Positions 28,208-36,998 of a DNA stretch of 64,000 nucleotides are shown here, piece after piece; the first letter of the stretch is position 1; every line of letters starts with the position of its first letter. A program made the position numbers and the translations under genes. The notes beneath the pieces are model-generated. The model was not told the origin of the DNA and searched no databases. It was given only the letters and a program-made list of their open reading frames with translations. Source of the DNA: Knoellia locipacati (lineage in GTDB: Bacteria; Actinomycetota; Actinomycetes; Actinomycetales; Dermatophilaceae); NCBI RefSeq assembly GCF_007992835.1, contig NZ_BKBA01000012.1, forward strand, positions 1-64,000, given 5' to 3'.

Positions 28208-29248
28208 ATGTCTGCTCCCGACCGCCGTCGGCGGATGAGCACGATCACGGATGTTGCGCGGGAGGCCGGGGTCTCCGTGGCCACGGTCTCCCGCGCGCTC
28301 CGTGGGCTCGACCGCGTGAGCCCGCGCACGCGCGAGCGGGTCTTCAAGGTCGCCACCGAGCTCGACTACGTCGCGAGCCCGACGGCCACCTCCCTCGCCT
28401 CCGGGCGGACCCAGGTCGTCGGTGTCGTCGCGCCGTTCCTCACCCGGTGGTTCTTCGCCACCCTCGTGAGCGCGATCGAGAAGACGCTGCGCCGCCACGG
28501 CCACCACGTCCTGCTGTTCGACCTCGAGGACGAGGCCTACGACCGGCGGCTCCCCCTCTCGCAGAACATGCTGTGGAAGCGCGTCGACGGCGTCATCACT
28601 CTCAACCTGCCGATGACCGACGAGGAGCTCGAGCTCGTCGACCGGCTCGGTCTGCCCCTCGTCGCGATCGGCACGCCGGTCGCCGACCGGCCCAACGTCC
28701 GCATCGACGACGCCCACGCGATGCGCCTCGCCACCGAGCACCTCGTCTCGCTGGGGCACGAGCGGATCGCCTACGTCGGTGCGGTCCCCTCCAACGTCGC
28801 CCACATCCAGACGCCCCAGGCCCGGCTCGACGCGTTCCGTGACGTCATGCGCAGCCACGGGCTGGCCGAGCACAAGCAGTGGATCCTCGGCTCCGACTGG
28901 ACCGCCGACAGCGCTGCCCACGACACCCGCACGCTCCTCGCCGCCCCGGACCGGCCGACCGCCGTGGCCGCGGCCTCTGACGAGATGGCGATCGGGGTCA
29001 TGGCGGCCGCGCGAGCGCTCGGGCTGCGGATCCCCGAGGACCTGTCCGTCATCGGGATCGACGACCACGCGCTGAGCAACGTCCTCGGGCTCACCACCGT
29101 GCGCCAGGACGTCGCGGCGCAGGGGCGGCAGGCCGCCGAGATCCTCCTGCAGGCCCTCGGCGTGGACGCCCCGGGCGGCACGGCGACCGAGGTCGTCGTC
29201 GACACCGAGCTCGTCGTTCGCCGCAGCACCGCGCCGCCCGGCTCCTGA
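28208..29248 (+). CDS. LacI-family transcriptional regulator
   Basis: The 346-residue repressor has the N-terminal helix-turn-helix TITDVAREAGVSVATVSRALRG and a hinge ending near YVASPTATSLASGRT. A periplasmic-binding-like effector domain follows and ends in the VIGIDDHALSN dimer region. It directly follows the sugar permease genes and probably binds the TGTAA..TTACA operator before the binding-protein gene. A downstream ATG (codon 10, MSTITDV) is an alternative start. The TGA stop lies exactly in the loop of a 15-bp hairpin. Confidence 0.93.
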   Translation: MSAPDRRRRMSTITDVAREAGVSVATVSRALRGLDRVSPRTRERVFKVATELDYVASPTATSLASGRTQVVGVVAPFLTRWFFATLVSAIEKTLRRHGHHVLLFDLEDEAYDRRLPLSQNMLWKRVDGVITLNLPMTDEELELVDRLGLPLVAIGTPVADRPNVRIDDAHAMRLATEHLVSLGHERIAYVGAVPSNVAHIQTPQARLDAFRDVMRSHGLAEHKQWILGSDWTADSAAHDTRTLLAAPDRPTAVAAASDEMAIGVMAAARALGLRIPEDLSVIGIDDHALSNVLGLTTVRQDVAAQGRQAAEILLQALGVDAPGGTATEVVVDTELVVRRSTAPPGS

Positions 29249-29263
29249 GGAGCGGGGCGGCGC
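29231..29263 (+). terminator. Hairpin whose loop is the lacI stop codon
   Basis: Bases 29231-29245 pair with 29249-29263 with one mismatch, leaving only TGA 29246-29248, the stop codon, as the loop. The last five codons of the regulator gene therefore form the terminator stem. Confidence 0.65.
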
Positions 29264-29277
29264 CGGAGTGCGTCGGT

Positions 29278-29369
29278 GGCCGCGGCTCGTCCCGCGGCGA
29301 GGCCGCGGACCGTCCCGCGGCGTGCCCACGGATCGTCCCGCGGCGTGGCCGCGGCTCGACCGCAGCCGG
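29278..29369. repeat. Tandem repeat, four units of 23 bp
   Basis: Units begin at 29278, 29301, 29324 and 29347. Each carries GGCCGCGG near its start and CGTCCCGCGGCG near its end, and the fourth is degenerate. The array occupies the convergent gap between the LacI gene and the amino-acid permease gene. There are no unique spacers, so it is not a CRISPR. Confidence 0.8.
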
Positions 29370-29374
29370 GACGC

Positions 29375-30874
29375 TCAGCCGTGGTGGGCGTGGTCGGGGT
29401 CGTCGAGCTCCTCGGGGTCACGCATGTAGGTCTTCTTGGCGAAGAAGAACCGGTTCGCGACCCAGGTGAGCGCCCAGAGCAGCACGCCGACGGCGAGCAG
29501 CCCACCGGCGATCTTGTACTGCTCCTGCTGCTCGTCGCTGCGCGCCCACGGACCGGCGAGGAACGCGCAGAACGCCGCTCCGAGGTAGGGCAGGATGCTC
29601 GGCGCCCTGAAGTGGCCGTGCTCGACGGGGTCACGGCGCAGGACGAGCACCGCGATGTTGACGACCGTGAAGACGCAGAGCAGCAGCAGGGCGGTCGTGC
29701 CGCCGAGGAGCGACACCGTGCTGGCGCCCTCCTCGCTGCCGTTGGCCCGCACGACATAGGTGATGAGACCGAAGGCGATCGCGGTCGTGAAGAGGATCGC
29801 TGCCCAAGGGGTGCGGCGGGAGCGGTGGACCTTGCCCAGGAACGGCGGCAGCACCTCCTGCTTGGCCATGCCGTAGAGGAGGCGGCTCGCCATGAGCATG
29901 TTGATGAGGGCCGAGTTGGCGACGGCGAACATCCCGATGAACGGGAAGATCTTGTCGAACGGGAAGTTCGGGGCCCCGGCCGCGACCACCTGTGTCAGCG
30001 CCGACCCCTCGTCGGGGTTGGACAGGGTGCCGACGGGCACGAGGGCCACCGCCGTGATCGAGACGAGGACGTAGATGAGCCCGGTGATCCCCAGTCCGGT
30101 GAGCATCATCTTCGGGAAGTTCTTGGCGGGCTCGTGGGTCTCCTCGGCCATGTTGACCGAGTCCTCGAAGCCGACCATCGCGAAGAACGCGAGCGAGGTC
30201 GCCGCCGTGATGGCGAAGAACGTGCTCTTGTCGCTCGGGGAGTCGAAGACCACGGTCCGGGAGAAGTCCGCCTTGCCCTGGGTCACGGCATACAGGCCGA
30301 TGAAGATCACGAGGAGCAGGCCGGACAGCTCCACGAGGGTGAGCACGACGTTGGCCTTGACGCTCTCGCCGACGCCGCGGAAGTTCACCGCGGCCACGAG
30401 CGCCATGAAGGCGAGGGCGATGACGAGCAGCGGCGTCGAGCCGTCCGGCCACTCGTCGGTCATCCCGAAGCCGTCACGCAGGAAGCCGGCGAAGGCGTTG
30501 GACGCGGTCGACGCGGACGTGATCCCCGAGCACATGACCGCGAAGCAGACGATGAAGGTGAAGAAGTGGATGCCGAACGCCTTGTGCGTGTAGAGCGCCG
30601 CACCGGCCGCCTGCGGGTACTTCGTCACGAGCTCGAGGTAGGAGAAGGCCGTGATCGTCGCGACGATGAACGCCACGAGGAACGGCGCCCAGGCCGCGCC
30701 GCCGACCTCGCCGGCCACCGACCCCGTGAGGGCGTAGACACCGGTGCCGAGGATGTCCCCGACGATGAACAGGAGCAGGAGCTTGGGCCCCATGACCCGC
30801 TTGAGCTCGGTCTGGCCCTCCGCGGGCGAGTCGAGAACCTCGGTGCCTCCGTGATCGCCCGTGTGGCCACTCAT
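29375..30874 (-). CDS. APC-family amino-acid permease
   Basis: This 499-residue permease has about twelve membrane segments after an acidic, soluble N-terminus. LFIVGDILGTGVYALTGSVAG matches the first unwound helix of the APC superfamily (GxGxG region), and the FFAMVGFEDSVNMAEET segment is also typical. Relatives move amino acids or polyamines; the substrate cannot be read here. ATG 30874 is behind GGGAGGG six bases away. It lies between the sugar operon and parE on the parE strand but 140 bases past its stop, so it is probably transcribed separately. Confidence 0.88.
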   Translation of the reverse strand: MSGHTGDHGGTEVLDSPAEGQTELKRVMGPKLLLLFIVGDILGTGVYALTGSVAGEVGGAAWAPFLVAFIVATITAFSYLELVTKYPQAAGAALYTHKAFGIHFFTFIVCFAVMCSGITSASTASNAFAGFLRDGFGMTDEWPDGSTPLLVIALAFMALVAAVNFRGVGESVKANVVLTLVELSGLLLVIFIGLYAVTQGKADFSRTVVFDSPSDKSTFFAITAATSLAFFAMVGFEDSVNMAEETHEPAKNFPKMMLTGLGITGLIYVLVSITAVALVPVGTLSNPDEGSALTQVVAAGAPNFPFDKIFPFIGMFAVANSALINMLMASRLLYGMAKQEVLPPFLGKVHRSRRTPWAAILFTTAIAFGLITYVVRANGSEEGASTVSLLGGTTALLLLCVFTVVNIAVLVLRRDPVEHGHFRAPSILPYLGAAFCAFLAGPWARSDEQQEQYKIAGGLLAVGVLLWALTWVANRFFFAKKTYMRDPEELDDPDHAHHG

Positions 30875-31015
30875 GTGTTGCCCTCCCGCATCAGCGGCCC
30901 CGGTGTGCCGACGCCTGTTCCGGCCCACTGTGTCCCACATCACCGCCGAGGGCAACGACAGACGCGCCCGTATGCCGTGGCGCCCGGTCGGCCTCCACGG
31001 CGGCGAAACGCGTGG

Positions 31016-33163
31016 TCAGGCGTCGATGCGCTCCCGGTCGAGCTTGGCCGACCCCGCGACGATGAAGTCGCGACGGGGGGCGACCTCGTTGCCCATGAGG
31101 AGCTCGAAGATCCGCTCGGCGTTCTCGGCGTCGGCCATCGTCACCTTGCGCAGGGTGCGGTGGTGCGGGTCCATCGTCGTCTCGGCGAGCTGGTCGGCGT
31201 CCATCTCGCCCAAGCCCTTGTAGCGCTGCATCGGCTGCTTGATGTTGCGGCCGCGCCGGGTGAGCGAGGCGACGGTCTTGCGCATCTCGCCCTCGGAGTA
31301 GGTGTAGATGAGCTCGCTCTTACGGGCACCCGCGCCGGCCACCTCGATGCGGTGCAGCGGCGGCACGGCGGCGTAGACCTTGCCCGCCTCGACGAGGGGC
31401 CGCATGTAGCGGAAGAAGAGGGTGAGCAGCAGCGTGCGGATGTGGGCGCCGTCGACGTCGGCGTCGGTCATGATGATGACCTTGCCGTAGCGGGCGGCGT
31501 CGACGTCGAACGTGCGACCGGACCCGGCCCCGATGACCTGGATGATGGCGGCGCACTCGGCGTTGCCGAGCATGTCGGTGAGCGAGGCCTTCTGGACGTT
31601 GAGGATCTTGCCGCGGATGGGCAGGAGCGCCTGGACGTCGGAGTCGCGGGCGAGCTTGGCGGTGCCGAGGGCGCTGTCGCCCTCGACGATGAACAGCTCG
31701 GTGCGCTCGATGTCGTTGCTGCGGCAGTCGGCGAGCTTGGCCGGCAGCGACGAGGTCTCGAGCGCGTTCTTCTTGCGCTGGGTCTCCTTGTGCAGCCGCG
31801 CGCTGATCCGCGACTTCATCTCGGCGGTGACCTTCTCGAGCAGCTGGGCGGCCTGCTGCTTCTCGCCGCGCTTGGTCGAGGTGAGGGTGCTCGTGAGCTC
31901 GCGCTCGACGACCTTGGCGACGATGGCGCGCACGGCGTTGGTGCCGAGCACCTCCTTGGTCTGGCCCTCGAACTGCGGCTCGGCCAGACGCACGGTCACC
32001 ACGGCCGTGAGCCCGGCGAGGATGTCGTCCTTGTCGACCTTGTCGCTGCCGACCTTGAGGCGGCGGGCATTGACCTCGAGCTGCTTGCGGAACACCTTGA
32101 GCAGCGCCTGCTCGAAGCCGGCGAGGTGGGTGCCGCCCTTGGGCGTGGCGATGATGTTGACGAACGAGCTCACCTTGGCGTCGTAGCCGGTGCCCCACCG
32201 GACCGCGATGTCGACCTCGCACTCGCGCTCGACGTCCTGCGGGGTCATGTGCCCCTTGGAGTCGAGCACGGGGACGGTCTCGGTGAAGCTGCCGGTGCCC
32301 TGGAGCCGCCACACGTCGGTGACCGAGGGGTCGGGTGCGAGGAACTCGGCGAACTCGCTGATGCCGCCGTCGTGGACGAAGACCTCCTCGTGCGGGCCGC
32401 TCTCCCCCGCGGTGCCCGGCAGCCCGCGTTCGTCGCGGATGACGAGGGTGAGGCCGGGCACGAGGAAGGACGTCTGGCGGGCACGGGCGACGAGCCCGTC
32501 GTAGTCGAACTCGGCGTCCTTGAGGAAGATCTGCGGGTCGGCCCAGTAGCGGACCCGGGTGCCGGTGGCGCCGCGCTTGGCCTTGCCGATGACGGCCAGC
32601 TCGCTCGTGCGCTCGTAGGGGGTGAACTCGTGGTCGGGGCTCTTGTCGGCGCTCGCCACGTCGGGGAAGTAGCCGGGCTCACCTCGCCGGAAGCTCATCG
32701 CGTAGGTCTTGCCCGCGCGGTCCACTTCGACGTCGAGCCGGGACGACAGCGCGTTGACGACGGACGCGCCGACGCCGTGGAGGCCACCGGACGCGGTGTA
32801 GGAGCCGCCACCGAACTTGCCGCCGGCGTGCAGCTTGGTGAAGACGACCTCGACGCCGGTGAGGCCGGTGCGTGGCTCGATGTCGACGGGGATGCCTCGA
32901 GCGGTGTCGCGCACCTCGACCGACCCGTCCTTGTGCAGGATGACGTCGATGCGGTCACCGTGACCACCGAGGGCCTCGTCGACGGCGTTGTCGATGATCT
33001 CCCAGAGGCAGTGCATGAGCCCGCGGCTGTCGGTGGACCCGATGTACATGCCGGGCCGCTTGCGGACCGCCTCGAGCCCCTCGAGGACCTGCAGGTGGTG
33101 CGCGCTGTAGTCGGACGTCGACTTGCTCGTCGCGGCCTTCTTGGCGGTGGAGGTGGGGCTCAT
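31016..33163 (-). CDS. parE: DNA topoisomerase IV subunit B (GyrB/ParE family)
   Basis: The 715-residue ATPase subunit of a type IIA topoisomerase drives strand passage for chromosome decatenation. The GHKL ATP-binding site is visible as EIIDNAVDEALGGHGD, DTARGIPVD and SGGLHGVGASVVNALS. The TOPRIM motifs are EGDSALGTAK and MTDADVDGAHI, and the QPMQRYKGLGEM region near the C-terminus contacts the A subunit. A Lys/Thr/Ser-rich N-terminal tail precedes the domain. The A-subunit gene lies 6.5 kb away, facing it. A divergent DUF7455 gene starts 288 bases upstream. Confidence 0.94.
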   Translation of the reverse strand: MSPTSTAKKAATSKSTSDYSAHHLQVLEGLEAVRKRPGMYIGSTDSRGLMHCLWEIIDNAVDEALGGHGDRIDVILHKDGSVEVRDTARGIPVDIEPRTGLTGVEVVFTKLHAGGKFGGGSYTASGGLHGVGASVVNALSSRLDVEVDRAGKTYAMSFRRGEPGYFPDVASADKSPDHEFTPYERTSELAVIGKAKRGATGTRVRYWADPQIFLKDAEFDYDGLVARARQTSFLVPGLTLVIRDERGLPGTAGESGPHEEVFVHDGGISEFAEFLAPDPSVTDVWRLQGTGSFTETVPVLDSKGHMTPQDVERECEVDIAVRWGTGYDAKVSSFVNIIATPKGGTHLAGFEQALLKVFRKQLEVNARRLKVGSDKVDKDDILAGLTAVVTVRLAEPQFEGQTKEVLGTNAVRAIVAKVVERELTSTLTSTKRGEKQQAAQLLEKVTAEMKSRISARLHKETQRKKNALETSSLPAKLADCRSNDIERTELFIVEGDSALGTAKLARDSDVQALLPIRGKILNVQKASLTDMLGNAECAAIIQVIGAGSGRTFDVDAARYGKVIIMTDADVDGAHIRTLLLTLFFRYMRPLVEAGKVYAAVPPLHRIEVAGAGARKSELIYTYSEGEMRKTVASLTRRGRNIKQPMQRYKGLGEMDADQLAETTMDPHHRTLRKVTMADAENAERIFELLMGNEVAPRRDFIVAGSAKLDRERIDA

Positions 33164-33401
33164 GCGTTCCTATCCGAGATCGTGCCGTCGGTGCCGGGTG
33201 ACGACGACGTATGCCGTGTGCCGGCTGCCGCCTTCGCGTCGCCCGGGCGTCCGCCTCAGGCTAGCTCCGCCCTCCGACAGCCCCGACGAGGCGCGCTGTC
33301 AGGGTCGTGGGCAATGATGGCGCTGTGCATCGGAAAGGTCACATCACGGTCGCCTCCCACCCGGGAAGAGTCCGGCGTGTTTGACTGTTGCATCGCTTGA
33401 C

Positions 33402-33421
33402 GCCCACGCAACCGCGTGGGC
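33402..33421 (+). promoter_or_regulatory. Small hairpin in the DUF7455 leader
   Basis: GCCCACGC and GCGTGGGC form a perfect eight-base-pair stem around AACC, 30 bases before the GTG start and 19 before its AGGAGG box. It may be a leader structure or part of the promoter region. Nothing else recognisable lies in the 288-base divergent gap to parE, apart from one GTATGCCG octamer near 33207. Confidence 0.4.
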
Positions 33422-33451
33422 CCACTGACGAGATCAGCCGAGGAGGCCGAT

Positions 33452-33670
33452 GTGACCACCGCACTGGCACCCACCCTGACTGCCGCGGATCGCTGCGACC
33501 GCTGTGGTGCCCAGGCCTATGTTCGCGCGACTCTCCACGTCGGCGGTGAGCTGCTCTTCTGCGCCCACCACGGCCGAGAGCACCTCCCCAAGCTCCGCGA
33601 CCACGCGGAAATCGTGGACGAGAGCGACCGACTCACGGAGCCGCCCGCCGTGGCTGACATCGACGTCTGA
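33452..33670 (+). CDS. DUF7455 small zinc-ribbon-like protein
   Basis: This 72-residue protein has two metal-knuckle-like motifs, CDRCGAQAYV near residue 13 and FCAHHGREHLPKL near residue 32, and an acidic C-terminus. The pattern and its position next to topoisomerase subunit B match the DUF7455 family found across actinobacteria. Function is unknown. GTG 33452 has an AGGAGG box five bases upstream. The next gene begins eleven bases downstream. Confidence 0.88.
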   Translation: MTTALAPTLTAADRCDRCGAQAYVRATLHVGGELLFCAHHGREHLPKLRDHAEIVDESDRLTEPPAVADIDV

Positions 33671-33680
33671 CGTCCCGTCC

Positions 33681-34178
33681 GTGAACCTCCTGCCGGAGGG
33701 CACCGACGTCTGGGTGCCGGCGATCCTCATCATCGTGGGGATCGTCGGCATCGTCGTTCCGGTCATCCCCGGGCTGTTCGTCGCCGTGCTCGGCGTGCTC
33801 CTGTGGGCCTACGAGACCGGCGGGTCCACCGCCTGGACCTTCTTCTTCCTCTGCCTGGCGATCTATGTCGCGGGCGTGGCCATCCAGTTCCTCGTGCCCG
33901 GCAGACGGCTGCGCCAGCAGGGGGTCAAGACCTCGACCCTGCTCCTGGCCGTCGTGCTCGGCGTCATCGGCATGTTCATCATCCCGGTGGTCGGCTTCTT
34001 CGTCGGCTTCGTGCTCGGGATCTACCTCGTCGAGCACGGGCGCAGCCGGGACCGGGTGCAGGCGTGGACCCGCACCAAGCACGCCCTCAGAGCGATCGCC
34101 ATGAGCATGGGGATCGAGCTCTGCGCCGGTCTGCTCATCGCGACGACCTGGGTCATCGGCGTCCTCGCCACGCGCTGA
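33681..34178 (+). CDS. DUF456 membrane protein
   Basis: This 165-residue protein has four hydrophobic segments: VWVPAILIIVGIVGIVVPVI, TFFFLCLAIYVAGVAIQFL, TLLLAVVLGVIGMFIIPVVG and a final one near the C-terminus. The glycine-rich GIVVPVIPG and GLLLWAYETGG-like segments match DUF456, an uncharacterised membrane family. GTG 33681 lacks a strong ribosome binding site and may be coupled to the DUF7455 gene ending ten bases earlier. The protein could be a small transporter-like or structural membrane protein. Confidence 0.85.
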   Translation: MNLLPEGTDVWVPAILIIVGIVGIVVPVIPGLFVAVLGVLLWAYETGGSTAWTFFFLCLAIYVAGVAIQFLVPGRRLRQQGVKTSTLLLAVVLGVIGMFIIPVVGFFVGFVLGIYLVEHGRSRDRVQAWTRTKHALRAIAMSMGIELCAGLLIATTWVIGVLATR

Positions 34179-34183
34179 GCGCC

Positions 34184-34277
34184 GCCGCATTATCGGGTGA
34201 CCCGATAAAGTCGCGCTCCACCCGGGGAGGCGACCAGGGTCGAGAGCCGCATTATCGGGTCACCCGATAAAGTCGCG
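34184..34277. repeat. Two copies of a 32-bp element with an odd palindrome
   Basis: Copies at 34184-34215 and 34246-34277 differ only at the central base. Each contains TTATCGGGT, one base (G or C), and ACCCGATAA, followed by AGTCGCG. The element fills the convergent gap between the DUF456 and DUF3040 genes. It could be a double terminator, but the one-base centre and the AT-rich arms look more like a protein-binding site. Confidence 0.8.
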
Positions 34278-34342
34278 GCCCACCTGACAAGGCGCGTGCC
34301 CGCCCGAGAAGCTCGCGGCGGAGGGTTCGAAGGTGGTGGAGG

Positions 34343-34744
34343 TCAGCTCCAGTTGTCGCGGCCGCGACGATCCCAGCGGTCGTCGAGCTTGTCCATGAAG
34401 CCGGAGCCGCTCTTCTGCTTGCGTCCGGAGCCGGCCGGGCCGGTGGTGCCGTCGTCACGCACGACGGCGAGCTTGCCACCGCCACGACGCGGCGGGGTGA
34501 GGGCGAACGCCACGGAGGCCACCATGACGGCGAAGCCGGCCGCGCCGACCCACATGGTCGTGTTGATGCCCACGAGGACGAGCCCGAGCCCGACGAGCCC
34601 ACCGACGATGCCGATGATCCATCGCAGCCGGGTGGGACCGCCCCGTCGGGACCCCTCCATGCTGGAGGCGAACTTCGGGTCCTCGGCAGCGAGGGCCTGC
34701 TCCAACTGCTCGAGCATCCTCTGCTCGTGCTCTGACAGCGGCAC
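34343..34744 (-). CDS. DUF3040 membrane protein
   Basis: The 133-residue protein opens MPLSEHEQRMLEQLEQALAAEDPKFASSM, the signature of DUF3040. Two membrane segments follow (IIGIVGGLVGLGLVLVGI and MWVGAAGFAVMVASVAFAL), then a basic, disordered C-terminus. The function is unknown; in mycobacteria and streptomycetes such genes sit near cell-division genes. GTG 34744 has a GGAGG box five bases upstream. Confidence 0.9.
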   Translation of the reverse strand: MPLSEHEQRMLEQLEQALAAEDPKFASSMEGSRRGGPTRLRWIIGIVGGLVGLGLVLVGINTTMWVGAAGFAVMVASVAFALTPPRRGGGKLAVVRDDGTTGPAGSGRKQKSGSGFMDKLDDRWDRRGRDNWS

Positions 34745-34856
34745 GGCGTCCTCCAGGTGTGCGGCGCGTGACCTGCGCCCTCGTTGATGATCTTCCACCA
34801 ATGACAACGCTCGGCGCTGCGGTTTCGTTGCTTCGCCAGCGAATGTGCTGGTTCTC

Positions 34857-36110
34857 TCAGGATAGGTCGCGATCGTCCCGGGCGGTAGATCGGCCTCGGT
34901 CGATCAGACTGGCGGGCCGGACCGACCCCGCACCGAAGCGTGCACTGGCCCGGTCGACAGCGCGGTCCGCCTCGCGCCAGCCGTTGTCGGCCTCGCCCAG
35001 CATCCCCTGGATCGGGGCCGCCTCGACCGCGACGAGCTTCTCGAGGCGCACGCCGACGAGCCGGATGCGGGCGCGCTGGAGGCCGAGGGCGTCGAACAAC
35101 GACGTCGCCGTCTCGTAGATCTCGCGGCTGGTGTCGGTGGGCTCGCGCAGGGTGCGGGCCCGGGTGATCGTCGTGAAGTCCGAGAAGCGCACCTTGATCG
35201 AGACGGTCCGCCCGGTCATCCGGGCCCCGCGCAGCCGGGCGGCGACCCGGTCGCTGAGCTTGAGGAGGTGGCGGTGGATCTCACGCGGGTCGTCGATGTC
35301 GTACTCGAAGGTCTCGTCGGCGCCGATGCTCTTCTCGCGGTGCTCGCGCTGCACCGACCTCGGGTCGCGACCCCAGGCGAGCTGGTGGAGGTGGTTGCCC
35401 GTGGCCTCGCCGAGTCCGCGGACGAGCGTGGGCAGTGGCGTGTGGGCGATGTCGGCGACGGTCCGCAGCCCGAGCCGGAGCAGCTGCTCCTCGGTCTTCT
35501 CCCCCACGCCCCACAGCGCACCGACCGGCAGCTGCTGGACGAACGGGATGATCTCGTCGCGTGGGACGACGACCATGCCGTCGGGCTTGGCCAGGCCGGA
35601 CGCGATCTTGGCGACGAACTTCGTGGAGGCCACGCCGACCGAGCACGTGATGCCCTGCTCGTCGTGGACCGTGTCGCGGATCTGCGCACCGATCGCGGCC
35701 GGCGAGCCGAGGCGACGCACCGCACCCGAGACGTCGAGGAAGGCCTCGTCGAGCGAGAGCGGCTCGATGTCGGGGGTCACCGCCCGGAAGGTCTCCATCA
35801 CCGCAGCCGAGATCGCGGCATACAGGCGGTGGTCGGGCGCGAGGACCGTCGCCTGCGGGCAGAGGCGACGGGCCCGGGTCATCGGCATCGCCGAGGCGAC
35901 CCCGAACCGGCGCGCCTCGTAGGTCGCCGAGAGCACCACCCCACGGTTGCCACCGCCGATGATCACGGGCGTCCCGACGAGCTCGGGGTGCGAGAGCAGG
36001 GTCGCCGAGGCATAGAACGCGTCCATGTCGACATGAAGGATGGTGCACCCGGTGTCGTCGGGCGGCTCGCTCGACGAGCGCTCGGGGAGGCTGAACTGGC
36101 GACGGCTCAT
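34857..36110 (-). CDS. dinB: DNA polymerase IV (DinB, Y-family)
   Basis: This 417-residue translesion polymerase has the catalytic motifs CTILHVDMDAFYASATLL (first metal ligand) and PLSLDEAFLDVSG (second acidic pair). The helix-hairpin-helix thumb (VGALWGVGEKTEEQLLRLGL) and a little-finger domain follow. It lacks the C-terminal clamp-binding QLxLF motif in an obvious form. No SOS box is visible before its ATG, unlike the dnaE2 cassette 5.5 kb away. The methyltransferase gene ends eight bases upstream, so the two are probably co-transcribed. Confidence 0.94.
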   Translation of the reverse strand: MSRRQFSLPERSSSEPPDDTGCTILHVDMDAFYASATLLSHPELVGTPVIIGGGNRGVVLSATYEARRFGVASAMPMTRARRLCPQATVLAPDHRLYAAISAAVMETFRAVTPDIEPLSLDEAFLDVSGAVRRLGSPAAIGAQIRDTVHDEQGITCSVGVASTKFVAKIASGLAKPDGMVVVPRDEIIPFVQQLPVGALWGVGEKTEEQLLRLGLRTVADIAHTPLPTLVRGLGEATGNHLHQLAWGRDPRSVQREHREKSIGADETFEYDIDDPREIHRHLLKLSDRVAARLRGARMTGRTVSIKVRFSDFTTITRARTLREPTDTSREIYETATSLFDALGLQRARIRLVGVRLEKLVAVEAAPIQGMLGEADNGWREADRAVDRASARFGAGSVRPASLIDRGRSTARDDRDLS

Positions 36111-36118
36111 GGCCGCTC

Positions 36119-36895
36119 TCAGGTGCGGGTGGCGATGACGTGCAGGGACGTGCCGAGGTCGGCGAGCACGGCGAACTCGGGATGCGTCGCCACCGCCCGC
36201 TCGAGGTCGATCAGAGCGGCCCTGTCGGCGTCGGAGTCGACGAGCGCCGACGGCACGAGGTCGCTGAAGATCCGTATGCCGTGTGCTCCCGTCGTCGTGA
36301 GGCCGGCGGCCTCGACGAGGGCGAGCACGGCGCTGCGGTCGAAGCGGCGCGGCACCGGGTCGGCGTCGCCCCAGCGTCCGTCGGCGCGGTCGAGGGCGGC
36401 CCTGGCCTGGGCGAACTGCCCGGCGAGGGCGCGGGCGATGACGGCGGCGGAGCGCTGCGGCACGACGAGGCTGAGGACACCGCCGGGAGCGAGCACGCCG
36501 GCGATGAGGGCGAGGGTGGCCCCGGGGTCGTCGACGTACTCGAGGGTGCCGTGGCAGAGGACGAGGTCGGGCCGGTCGCGCCCGACGAGCGACTCGAGCG
36601 TCTCGGCGTCACCCTGCACGGCGCTGACGCGCGAGGACGCCTGGGCCTCGGCCGCGCGACGGCGCAGGGAGGCGAGCGCGTCGGGGCTGGGGTCGACGAC
36701 GGTGACGTCGTGCCCGGCGAGGGCGAGCGGGACGGCGAGCCCTCCGGTGCCACCACCGAGGTCGATGACACGCAGCGGGCGCCCGAGCTCGGCGGTGCGG
36801 GTCCGCACGACCTCGTCGACGACCGCCCACATGGCGGCGGTGCGGGGGGAGGCCGAGACGCCGGTGCGGCGCGCGGTCGTCGCGTCCTGGCTCAC
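36119..36895 (-). CDS. Class I SAM-dependent methyltransferase
   Basis: This 258-residue protein has the Rossmann-type motif VIDLGGGTGGLAVPLA, the acidic end VTVVDPSPD, and LVLCHGTLEYVDDP in motif IV. The pattern resembles the UbiE/CmoA-like methyltransferases that act on small molecules or tRNA, but the substrate is not deducible. GTG 36895 has an AGGTG box five bases away. dinB follows after eight bases. Confidence 0.85.
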   Translation of the reverse strand: MSQDATTARRTGVSASPRTAAMWAVVDEVVRTRTAELGRPLRVIDLGGGTGGLAVPLALAGHDVTVVDPSPDALASLRRRAAEAQASSRVSAVQGDAETLESLVGRDRPDLVLCHGTLEYVDDPGATLALIAGVLAPGGVLSLVVPQRSAAVIARALAGQFAQARAALDRADGRWGDADPVPRRFDRSAVLALVEAAGLTTTGAHGIRIFSDLVPSALVDSDADRAALIDLERAVATHPEFAVLADLGTSLHVIATRT

Positions 36896-36998
36896 GGGTG
36901 CACCTCGTTGTCGTCGGGGCCGTCTCGTCGCGGCCGGGGCGTCGCGCGGACCATGCCCTCGCGTCCCGCAAGTCTAGTTGCCGCGCACGACAACGCCC

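Noticed and set aside
24737-29248. ATPase subunit for the sugar ABC transporter
   Set aside because: No Walker-type ABC ATPase gene is found in or near the operon; a shared MsiK-like ATPase elsewhere is the usual arrangement.
29278-29369. Possible CRISPR array
   Set aside because: Units of 23 bp are directly adjacent, with no unique spacers, and no cas genes are in the window.
29276-33400. 1374-codon plus-strand open frame
   Set aside because: It runs antisense through the permease and parE genes and is rich in Arg/Glu/Asp/Gly without motifs; it is a shadow of real genes.
34857-36110. DinB as the ImuB partner of DnaE2
   Set aside because: The protein has intact polymerase catalytic motifs (HVDMDAFYAS, SLDEAFLD), unlike ImuB, and has no SOS box or operon link to dnaE2.
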